From CADEEN01 sp031389585 (GTDB lineage: Bacteria; Pseudomonadota; Gammaproteobacteria; Burkholderiales; Burkholderiaceae_C): 10,816 nucleotides of DNA. Of the stretch, positions 1-5,770 are shown one piece after another; positions within the stretch are counted from its first letter, which is position 1; each line of letters begins with the position of its first letter. A program made the translations under genes and the position numbers. Under the pieces are notes generated by a model, which saw only the letters and a list, made by a program, of their open reading frames with translations, was not told the DNA's origin and searched no databases. The DNA lies in contig JANMSS010000135.1 in assembly GCA_031389585.1 (NCBI GenBank), positions 1-10,816 of the forward strand, written 5' to 3'.

Positions 1-721
1 GCTCTTCGGTCATGCGGCGCCAGTGTTCACGCAACAGCGGGCGCACCTGTTCGAGCGATGCAGCGCTCAAGCCGTCGGCCGCAATGGCTTGCTCGAAGTG
101 CGCCGGTTGATGGCCGAGCACGTTGGCCACCGCGGCTTGCAGGTGGTCACCGACGTTGGCGCCGAGGTAGGCCAGCATGCGCGGCGCATCGCCGCGCGGC
201 ACGAAAGCCTCTTCGGTGAGCGTGATCACATCGCGCTCGGCATCCAGCGAGGCCAGCTTCAGACGCAGCAGCTCTTCGAGCAACGCGCGCGGGTGCACGT
301 CGCGCGTAACCTCCTGCGCCAGCGACTCGAAGCTCGGTGCGGGGCCGCTGCGCGGCAAGGCCCGCGGCGCGCCGCTGCGGGTGCGATAACGCTTGTCGGC
401 ACGCCAGTGGGCAAAGACCATGGCCGCGGGCGATCGCGCTGGCGCCTTGCTTTGCGGTTCGGCCGCCGCTTCGAGTAGGCGGTTGACTTCGCGCCGATGC
501 AGACCCGTGGCGGCACTGACGCGGCTGGCGCGCCGGTGTTCCGGCAGACCGGGGTGCGCGGCATGGGCCACTGACACGAATGCCGTGCGCAGGGCTTCGT
601 CGATCACCGCATAGGACACACCGCGCGCCACCGCCAGTTGCGCCAACGGCAACAACAGCCGCTCGAGCGCCTCTCTCAACGCCTCGTCTTCGGCGGGCAT
701 GGCGGCGTGCGACACAGGCAT
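1..721 (-). CDS. DUF6502 family protein, 3' end cut by the window edge
   Basis: The frame is open from an ATG at 721 to the left edge, giving 240 residues with no stop, so the C-terminus lies outside the window. I recognise the DUF6502 pattern: an N-terminal helical stretch ending in RGVSYAVIDEALR (about residues 33-45), then a helix-turn-helix-like segment SRVSAATGLHRREVNRLL (66-83), an R/A/P-rich linker, and an alpha-helical second half. No signal peptide or membrane segment is visible, so it is probably cytoplasmic. It follows the DUF5666 lipoprotein gene on the same strand after 66 bases and is probably co-transcribed with it. No Shine-Dalgarno sequence precedes ATG 721; an ATG at codon 8 is an alternative start. 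The function is unknown; DNA binding is only suggested by the HTH-like segment. Confidence 0.8.
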   Translation of the reverse strand, partial: MPVSHAAMPAEDEALREALERLLLPLAQLAVARGVSYAVIDEALRTAFVSVAHAAHPGLPEHRRASRVSAATGLHRREVNRLLEAAAEPQSKAPARSPAAMVFAHWRADKRYRTRSGAPRALPRSGPAPSFESLAQEVTRDVHPRALLEELLRLKLASLDAERDVITLTEEAFVPRGDAPRMLAYLGANVGDHLQAAVANVLGHQPAHFEQAIAADGLSAASLEQVRPLLREHWRRMTEE

Positions 722-732
722 CGAATGATGTT

Positions 733-769
733 AGCCGGGCCGGTTGCCATCACGGCAGCCGGCCCGGCT
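733..769 (-). other. Strong intercistronic hairpin between DUF5666 and DUF6502 genes
   Basis: Two 16-base arms (733-748 and 754-769) pair at 15 of 16 positions around the 5-base loop ATCAC. In the minus-strand transcript the hairpin starts about 18 bases after the DUF5666 stop codon and ends 11 bases before the DUF6502 ATG. Neither side has a T-run, so it is not a classical intrinsic terminator. It may protect the upstream message, attenuate read-through, or limit initiation of the second gene, which lacks a visible ribosome binding site. Confidence 0.6.
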
Positions 770-787
770 TGGCTCATCGTCGATCGA

Positions 788-2008
788 TCAGGACTCGAAC
801 TCGACCACGACGGCGAACAGGACGCGTCGATCCTCGGACCAAAGGCCCTTGACCTCGACGCGCCGGTCGTTGGCCAGGTCCGTCGGGCGGCCGTTGCGCC
901 ACTCGATGGCGCGGCTGTAGTTGACCCGGATCTCGCGCAACATGAAGGTCTGCGTAGCAGTGTCCAGTGCGCTGACGTTGCCGTGCAGTTCGACGCGTTG
1001 CAAGTCGTCGTCGCGCTCGTCACGTAGCTTCACGCGCGAGGCGATGATCGTGCCGCCGGACGCGCGGCCGCGAACCTCGACCAAAGCCCCGAGCCGCACC
1101 GCGGCCGGGTTCGGATCGAACTCGGCATTCGTCGCGTCCACCGGGATGCCCTGGACCTCGAACTGCTGGGGCGATGTGAACGCCGTCACCAGTCCGCGCA
1201 GACGGGCGTCGGCAATGGCGTCGGCCAGGCGCATGCCCGTGCGCACGCTGATTGCGACCCATTGGCCGTTGACCTGAGTGGTCTGCAGCCGCACCCGCAC
1301 GCGCTGTCCGTTGGCAAGCGCCGGCGGCAGGTTGGCGACCGGCACGCTGCCGTAGTTGATCACCGCGTCGCCGATCCTGAAGGTCGTCGCAGTCGTGTCC
1401 AGCGACGCGATGCGCCCGCGCAGGCGAAACGCCGTGACACTGTCCTCGCGCTCGATGCGGGTGGCCACGTAGCGGCCGCTCGCGGCGTCGAACTGCGCGT
1501 GTATTTCGAGCACTTGACCGACCGCGATCGCCGCGAATCCTGCCAGTCCGGGCTCGAATACGGTGTTCGGCTTGACTTCGATCGTCTGGTCGAGCACGCG
1601 CAGGGTCGATGCTGCGCTGTCGATCGACGAAACCGGCCCGACGAGCTCGCTGCCGAAGCGGATCCGCAGGGCCGTGGCACGCGCGGTGCTGTCGTCGATC
1701 CTGCCGGCCTGCACCTCGACCATCATGCCCAGCTTGAGGTCGCGTGAGGCATGCACGCTGTCGTCTTCGTCGTTCTCGACGCGAGCTGTGCTGTCCTCGA
1801 AGCGTATGCCGTTGACGATGACCGAGCCCAGCCCGCTGATCGGGCCGCTGGCAAAGCTCTCTGCGGTGGCAGTGCCACCCGCCGCGGCCGGCGCATCGCC
1901 CCCACCGCCGCACGCGACCAGCAGTGCAGCCATCGAGGTGCCGGCCAGCAGCGCGGCGCAAGCCCGGCGGCAGTGGCCAACCAGGGACGTTTGGTTCAAG
2001 GGGTTCAT
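788..2008 (-). CDS. DUF5666 repeat lipoprotein
   Basis: The gene encodes 406 residues. The start at 2008 is chosen because AAGGAG lies a few bases upstream and because it places a lipoprotein signal at the N-terminus: a hydrophobic stretch, then LVAC at residues 30-33, followed by a Gly/Ala-rich tether. Mature Cys33 would be lipidated. The residue after it is Gly, not Asp, so outer-membrane sorting is plausible. The rest is about five tandem beta-rich repeats beginning near residues 55, 121, 193, 268 and 339. Each has the pattern G.I..LD......I.V....V, then G..V.V.. and A..I, typical of DUF5666. No catalytic motif is visible. It probably acts as a surface or periplasmic binding or structural protein, but the function is unknown. 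The DUF6502 gene lies directly downstream; dinB is divergent. Confidence 0.85.
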   Translation of the reverse strand: MNPLNQTSLVGHCRRACAALLAGTSMAALLVACGGGGDAPAAAGGTATAESFASGPISGLGSVIVNGIRFEDSTARVENDEDDSVHASRDLKLGMMVEVQAGRIDDSTARATALRIRFGSELVGPVSSIDSAASTLRVLDQTIEVKPNTVFEPGLAGFAAIAVGQVLEIHAQFDAASGRYVATRIEREDSVTAFRLRGRIASLDTTATTFRIGDAVINYGSVPVANLPPALANGQRVRVRLQTTQVNGQWVAISVRTGMRLADAIADARLRGLVTAFTSPQQFEVQGIPVDATNAEFDPNPAAVRLGALVEVRGRASGGTIIASRVKLRDERDDDLQRVELHGNVSALDTATQTFMLREIRVNYSRAIEWRNGRPTDLANDRRVEVKGLWSEDRRVLFAVVVEFES

Positions 2009-2077
2009 CTGTGCTCTCCTTCTTTGCGCCGTTCGGGTCGGTCGCGGTTGCAGCATCCAGGGTCGGGCTGTGACTCC

Positions 2078-2107
2078 AGTATAAATGGGTAAATATGCCA
2101 TTTGCAA
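2078..2107 (-). promoter_or_regulatory. Sigma70-type promoter for the DUF5666 gene
   Basis: Reading the minus strand, TTGCAA (2107-2102) is followed after 18 bases by TATACT (2083-2078), which matches the -10 consensus at five of six positions. The spacer is unusually AT-rich for this genome. A transcript starting near 2071 would have a leader of about 60 bases ending in the AAGGAG site before ATG 2008. This is a reading by eye. Confidence 0.55.
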
Positions 2108-2176
2108 GCAAAATCGATCACGCCGGCCTGGCGTTTGGCAACCGGATGTCACCGCGGGCACCGCAGAATCGATGCC

Positions 2177-3331
2177 ATGCCCTCGTCGCCAACCGGCCCG
2201 CGCCGCTGGATCGCCCACCTCGACATGGACGCCTTCTATGCGTCGGTCGAGTTGCTGCGCTACCCCGAACTGGCGGGCCTGCCGGTGGTGGTTGGCGGTG
2301 GCCGGCGTCATCAGCCGGTGCTGCAAGCCGACGGCACGCGGCGCTTTGCGCGCCTGGCCGGCTACACCGGGCGTGGCGTCGCCACCACGGCGACCTACGC
2401 CGCGCGCGACGTCGGTGTGCACTCGGGCATGGGTCTGATGAAGGCCGCGCTGCGCGCCCCCGACGCGGTGCTGCTGCCGGTCGACTTCGAGCAATACCGG
2501 CTGTACTCACAGCGCTTCAAGGCTGCCGTCGCCGAGGTGGCGCCGCTGATCGAAGACCGCGGCATCGACGAGATCTACATTGACCTCAGCGCCCTGCCCG
2601 GCGCGCAGGACAGCCTCGGCCATGACCCCTTTGGCGGCGTGCGGGCGATCGCGCAGGAGATCCGCAACAACGTGCGTCGGGCCACCGGCCTGAGCTGTTC
2701 GATCGGTGTGACGCCGAACAAGCTGCTGGCCAAGATCGCCAGCGAGCTCGACAAGCCCGACGGCCTGACCCTGCTGACCCACGCCGACCTGCCCGCACGC
2801 ATCTGGCCCCTGCCGGTGCGGCGCATCAACGGCATCGGACCGAAGGCCGGCAGCAAACTCGAAGCGCTCGGCGTGCGCACGATCGGCAATCTCGCAGGCC
2901 GTGAACGCGGCTGGCTGGTCGAACACTTCGGCGCCAGCTATGGCCGCTGGCTGCACGATGCGGCGCAGGGCCGAGACGACCGCCCGCTGTCCACGAGCAG
3001 CGAACCGGTCTCGATGAGCCGTGAAACCACCTTCGAGCGCGACCTGCACGCCGTGCGCGACCGCGCCGAGCTTGGCGCGATCCTGGACGAATTGGTGCAG
3101 CAACTTGCCACCGATCTGCATCGCAAAGGCTATGCCGGCAAGACCGTGGGCATCAAATTGCGCTTCGACGACTTCAAGACCGTCACCCGCGACTTGACGC
3201 TGGCCGAACCCACGGCCGAAGCGGCAACGATCCGCCTTGCTGCTGGCCTGTGCCTGAAACGCGTTGACTTTTCACGCCGACTGCGACTGTTGGGGGTTCG
3301 CATGGCTTGCCTTCGCCATGCCGGGCGGTGA
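2177..3331 (+). CDS. dinB: DNA polymerase IV (Y-family translesion polymerase)
   Basis: The 384-residue product is a Y-family polymerase that copies damaged DNA with low fidelity. The palm carries LDMDAFYASVE (15-25), with catalytic Asp16 and a Tyr steric gate at 21, and GIDEIYIDLS with Asp131/Glu132. The finger motif TTATYAARDVGV follows near residue 70. IGVTPNKLLAKIAS and the thumb helix-hairpin-helix RRINGIGPKAGSKLEALG come next, then the little-finger domain with VGIKLRFDDF. Compared with E. coli Pol IV there are about 20 extra residues between GGGRR and GVATT (about 45-64), as I recall for Burkholderiales homologues. The protein stops soon after LLGVRM, with no QLxLF-like clamp-binding tail. 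ATG 2177 aligns with the family N-terminus although no good ribosome binding site is seen; an in-frame TTG at 2102 is less likely. No LexA box (CTGT-N8-ACAG) was found upstream. Confidence 0.95.
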   Translation: MPSSPTGPRRWIAHLDMDAFYASVELLRYPELAGLPVVVGGGRRHQPVLQADGTRRFARLAGYTGRGVATTATYAARDVGVHSGMGLMKAALRAPDAVLLPVDFEQYRLYSQRFKAAVAEVAPLIEDRGIDEIYIDLSALPGAQDSLGHDPFGGVRAIAQEIRNNVRRATGLSCSIGVTPNKLLAKIASELDKPDGLTLLTHADLPARIWPLPVRRINGIGPKAGSKLEALGVRTIGNLAGRERGWLVEHFGASYGRWLHDAAQGRDDRPLSTSSEPVSMSRETTFERDLHAVRDRAELGAILDELVQQLATDLHRKGYAGKTVGIKLRFDDFKTVTRDLTLAEPTAEAATIRLAAGLCLKRVDFSRRLRLLGVRMACLRHAGR

Positions 3332-3344
3332 CACTCGCCACCCC

Positions 3345-3473
3345 ATGATCGACAAAGACCGACAACGCCAACGCCGTTCGCCCGCGCCACATGGCCGCGT
3401 GCCGAATTGGCTGCTGGTCGTCGGCGCCGGCGCCTTCACAGCCGCCGCGCTGCTCGCCCAAGCGTTTATCTGA
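3345..3473 (+). CDS. Possible small single-pass membrane protein
   Basis: A 42-residue frame starts 13 bases after the dinB stop. The first 20 residues are strongly basic (KDRQRQRRSP), followed by one hydrophobic segment of about 22 residues (WLLVVGAGAFTAAALLAQAF), which would give a single membrane helix with the N-terminus inside. An in-frame ATG at 3318, inside dinB, would add nine residues. No convincing ribosome binding site precedes either start; translation could be coupled to dinB termination. I do not recognise a family. It may be a chance frame in GC-rich DNA, but the positive-inside basic head plus clean helix argues mildly for a real gene. Confidence 0.4.
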   Translation: MIDKDRQRQRRSPAPHGRVPNWLLVVGAGAFTAAALLAQAFI

Positions 3474-3475
3474 AT

Positions 3476-3490
3476 CCGCCGCTGCGGCGG
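3476..3490 (+). other. Short GC hairpin upstream of lldD
   Basis: CCGCCG-CTG-CGGCGG forms a six-pair stem directly after the small-protein stop and about 30 bases before the lldD start. No T-run follows. The next bases, TACGAT at 3492-3497, resemble a weak -10 element, but I see no matching -35, so no promoter is called. Confidence 0.3.
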
Positions 3491-3520
3491 CTACGATGCG
3501 GGCTGAGGAGTATCCAGCCC

Positions 3521-4666
3521 ATGCCCGTCATCACCTGCATCGAAGACCTGCGCGTGCTCGCCGAGAAGCGCGTGCCGCGGATGTTCTACGACTATGCCGA
3601 CTCCGGCTCGTGGACCGAAGGCACCTACCGCGCCAATCAGAGCGACTTCGCCAAGATCCTGCTGCGCCAGCGGGTGGCGGTGGACATGGCCAACCGCAGC
3701 ACGGCCACGACAATGGCCGGCACCCCTGTGACGATGCCGGTGGCACTGGCCCCGGTCGGTCTGACCGGCATGCAGCACGCCGACGGCGAGATCCTTGCGG
3801 CCAAGGCAGCCGAGAAGTTCGGCGTGCCCTTCACGCTGTCGACCATGAGCATCTGCTCGATCGAGGACGTTCGCGAGCACACCAGCGCGCCGTTCTGGTT
3901 CCAGCTCTACTGGATGCGCGACCGCGACTTCATGGAGCGCCTGATGGACCGCGCCAAGGCCGCCGGCTGCTCGGCCCTGGTGCTGACGCTGGACCTGCAG
4001 GTGATCGGCCAGCGCCACAAGGACTTGAAGAACGGCCTGACTGCGCCGCCCAAGCCGACCATCGCCAACATCATCAACCTGCTGACCAAGCCGCGCTGGT
4101 GCCTGGGCATGGCCGGCACGCGGCGGCACACCTTCCGCAACCTGGTCGGGCATGCCAAGGGCGTGAGCGACATGTCCTCGCTGGGTGCCTGGACGCGCGA
4201 GCAGTTCGACCCGCAACTCAACTGGGGTGATGTCGAGTGGATCAAGAAGCGCTGGGGCGGCAAGTTCATCCTCAAAGGCATCATGGACGTCGAAGACGCA
4301 CGCCTGGCCGCCGACAGCGGCGCCGACGCGCTGGTGGTCAGCAACCATGGCGGACGCCAGCTCGACGGCGCGCCCAGCTCGATCGCCGCCCTGCCGGCCA
4401 TCGCCGATGCCGTGGGCTCACGCATCGAAGTCTGGATGGACGGCGGCATCCGCAGCGGCCAGGATGTCCTCAAGGCCTGGGCGCTGGGCGCGCGCGGCAC
4501 GATGATCGGCCGCGCCGCTGCCTACGGCCTGGGTGCAATGGGCGAAGCCGGCGTCACGGCCGCACTGGAGATCATCCACAAGGAACTCGATGTGACGATG
4601 GCCTTTTGCGGCCACACCAAGCTCACGAATGTGGATCGCCGCATCCTGCTGCCGGGCAGCTACTGA
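3521..4666 (+). CDS. lldD: FMN-dependent L-lactate dehydrogenase
   Basis: The 381-residue product belongs to the FMN-dependent alpha-hydroxy-acid dehydrogenase family (E. coli LldD has 396 residues). It oxidises L-lactate to pyruvate and passes electrons to the respiratory chain at the inner membrane. Visible family residues are the N-terminal YDYADSGSW (Tyr23/Tyr25), Lys252 in ILKGI, the catalytic base His276 and substrate-binding Arg279 in SNHGGRQLDG, and the FMN-phosphate segments MDGGIRSG and GTMIGRAAAYG. The 24-residue spacing from Lys252 to His276 equals that of glycolate oxidase. ATG 3521 is supported by GAGGAG ten bases upstream. No lactate permease or LldR-type regulator is in the window. 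Another 2-hydroxyacid substrate, such as mandelate or glycolate, cannot be excluded from sequence alone, but the close LldD-like N-terminus favours lactate. Confidence 0.9.
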   Translation: MPVITCIEDLRVLAEKRVPRMFYDYADSGSWTEGTYRANQSDFAKILLRQRVAVDMANRSTATTMAGTPVTMPVALAPVGLTGMQHADGEILAAKAAEKFGVPFTLSTMSICSIEDVREHTSAPFWFQLYWMRDRDFMERLMDRAKAAGCSALVLTLDLQVIGQRHKDLKNGLTAPPKPTIANIINLLTKPRWCLGMAGTRRHTFRNLVGHAKGVSDMSSLGAWTREQFDPQLNWGDVEWIKKRWGGKFILKGIMDVEDARLAADSGADALVVSNHGGRQLDGAPSSIAALPAIADAVGSRIEVWMDGGIRSGQDVLKAWALGARGTMIGRAAAYGLGAMGEAGVTAALEIIHKELDVTMAFCGHTKLTNVDRRILLPGSY

Positions 4667-4885
4667 TTACGCGCGGCTGCGCCGCCTTTCGCGCAGCTGT
4701 GTCGCCGATTCGCCGCCCTGGCCCCAGTTGTCGGGGTCGATCTCGTCGATCAGCACGACAACATCTTCGCGACGCTTGGCGAGCACATCCTGCATCAGCT
4801 GCGTGACGCCGTCGATCAGCTGCGCCTTTTGCTCGCGTGTCGTGGGTGGTTCGCGGCGGGCCAGCCGAATCGTCACTACGGGCAC
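4667..4885 (-). CDS. 4-oxalocrotonate tautomerase family protein
   Basis: With a GTG start at 4885 the product is 72 residues beginning Met-Pro, so removal of Met exposes the N-terminal proline that is the catalytic base in this superfamily. GAGAG just upstream supports this start; an upstream in-frame ATG at 4918 would bury the proline. The sequence PVVTIRLARR..TTREQKAQLIDGVTQLMQDVL, then REDVVVLIDEIDPDNWGQGGES, shows the beta-alpha-beta pattern of 4-OT. Arg37/Arg38 of the mature chain lie where 4-OT has Arg39, and WGQGG matches the region around its Phe50. Such enzymes isomerise unsaturated keto acids, often from aromatic ring cleavage. It is slightly longer than the usual 62 residues because of an Arg-rich tail. 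It follows the deaminase gene by 51 bases and may be the last gene of the minus-strand run. The true substrate is unknown. Confidence 0.85.
   Translation of the reverse strand: MPVVTIRLARREPPTTREQKAQLIDGVTQLMQDVLAKRREDVVVLIDEIDPDNWGQGGESATQLRERRRSRA
4673..4690 (+). terminator. Weak terminator-like hairpin after lldD, inside tautomerase 3' end
   Basis: GCGGC-TGC-GCCGC (4673-4685) is followed by CTTTC. It begins six bases after the lldD stop codon and lies within the last codons of the convergent tautomerase gene, where it encodes an Arg-rich tail. The stem is short and the T-run is only three, so termination efficiency is doubtful. Confidence 0.3.
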
Positions 4886-4936
4886 AGTACTCTCACGGTC
4901 GATGGGTCGAAGCGGCACACCGTCGCACAGGCCGCA

Positions 4937-5395
4937 CTACGGCCGCGGCGGCCCGGCATCGGCCAATGCCTCGCCATAGATCATGCGCGACACCTGCGCC
5001 GCGGCCGCGGCCGCCTCGCACAACCGACAAGGATGCGAGGTCGAATACAGGACGCTGCCGGGGAGCTGTTGACGTCCCAAGCGGCGCTGCGCATCGCGGA
5101 TCGCCTCGCGCTCGGCATGCGCATTGGTGTCACCGCGCTGGACCACGCGGCTGGGGCCGTCACCGACGATGCGGCCGTCCAGCACCAGCACCGCGCCGTA
5201 AGCCTGGTCGCCCCACGACTCGGCCAGGCGCTTCATCCCTGCCGCGGCCTCATACCAGCGGCGATCCGCCGCTGCAGGCTGGCGCGTCGCGCTCTCAGCG
5301 GCAAATGCCTCGCGCAGTCCAATCAGCGGTATCGCGCAGGCAGCGGCTCGAAACACAACGCTGCGGCGATGGCGATCGAAATTGAGGACAGTCAT
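4937..5395 (-). CDS. Exported cytidine-deaminase-fold (nucleoside deaminase-like) protein
   Basis: The 152-residue product has the zinc-deaminase signature: NAHAEREAI with His93 and catalytic Glu95, and TSHPCRLCEAA with Cys123 and Cys126. The core GAVLVLDGRIVGDG resembles guanine/tRNA adenosine deaminase-type members (dCMP_cyt_deam). Unusually, a leader precedes the domain: DRHRRSVVF with twin Arg10/Arg11, then an Ala/Leu-rich stretch ending AFAAES, with possible cleavage after residue 32 or 33. This resembles a Tat signal, though the match to SRRxFLK is loose. ATG 5395 is chosen because AGGAG lies five bases upstream. The domain is short, ending about 26 residues after Cys126. It lies between DUF2783 and the tautomerase. 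Substrate and location are inferences; a deaminase acting on free bases or a pterin-like compound in the periplasm is possible. Confidence 0.75.
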   Translation of the reverse strand: MTVLNFDRHRRSVVFRAAACAIPLIGLREAFAAESATRQPAAADRRWYEAAAGMKRLAESWGDQAYGAVLVLDGRIVGDGPSRVVQRGDTNAHAEREAIRDAQRRLGRQQLPGSVLYSTSHPCRLCEAAAAAAQVSRMIYGEALADAGPPRP

Positions 5396-5420
5396 GGTCA
5401 CTCCTGTCGAGGATGCGACC

Positions 5421-5449
5421 AGCGTACGCGCGCGCGCGCACCCACGCAA
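5421..5449 (-). promoter_or_regulatory. Alternating CG tract and weak promoter candidate before the deaminase gene
   Basis: Positions 5424-5441 are 18 bases of strictly alternating purine and pyrimidine, mostly CG repeats, a sequence type prone to left-handed DNA. On the minus strand the tract forms most of a 17-base spacer between TTGCGT (5449-5444) and TACGCT (5426-5421), each matching sigma70 consensus at only three of six positions. It ends about 26 bases before the deaminase ATG. The 123-base gap after DUF2783 suggests an independent start is possible, but the evidence is weak. Confidence 0.3.
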
Positions 5450-5518
5450 GACCTCGAAACCCGCTTGCCGCACACCTGGCCGGCGGTGGGCCACAGCAGC
5501 ACCAAGAGCGCGCTGCTC

Positions 5519-5770
5519 TCAGGTCGCCTGCGCGTCGCCTGCCTCAACGCCCTGGCGCGCCAGGGCCAGCGCCTCGCGCAGCACGTCGAGGTCACCGATG
5601 TGGTTGGCCAGCAGCAGCACCAGGCGCGCGTTGAGCCGCTCGCTCCGCGCGTCGGTCAGGCCGCGGTGGGCGTCGATAAGCGCGTCGTAGAAATCGTCAC
5701 CCGGCGTGTAGGCCTGGCGCGGGAATTGGCCGGGGTTGGCGAAATTCGGCTGGGTGTTGAGTTTGCTCAT
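5519..5770 (-). CDS. DUF2783 domain protein
   Basis: This 83-residue protein matches my memory of DUF2783: PGDDFYDALIDAHRGLTD (about 23-40), then a helical SERLNARLVLLLANHIGDLDVLREALALAR (43-72). It is predicted soluble and all-helical, with no signal peptide or metal motif. The ATG at 5770 overlaps the TGA of the flavin monooxygenase gene as ATGA, which indicates translational coupling. DUF2783 genes recur beside this type of monooxygenase in Burkholderiales, so a role as accessory or small partner subunit is reasonable but unproven. Confidence 0.85.
   Translation of the reverse strand: MSKLNTQPNFANPGQFPRQAYTPGDDFYDALIDAHRGLTDARSERLNARLVLLLANHIGDLDVLREALALARQGVEAGDAQAT

Noticed and set aside
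2067..2083. Possible LexA (SOS) box upstream of dinB
   Set aside because: CTGT is present, but the half-site eight bases later is TATA instead of ACAG. The nearby CTG-N6-CAG has the wrong spacing.
2009..2494. N-terminal extension of the DUF5666 frame to 568 residues
   Set aside because: The extension runs backwards through the divergent dinB coding region. The start at 2008 has a good ribosome binding site and yields a proper lipoprotein signal.
5505..5519. Hairpin AGAGC-GCGCT-GCTCT at the end of the DUF2783 gene as a terminator
   Set aside because: The stem has only five pairs, overlaps the stop codon and is not followed by a T-run on the minus strand.
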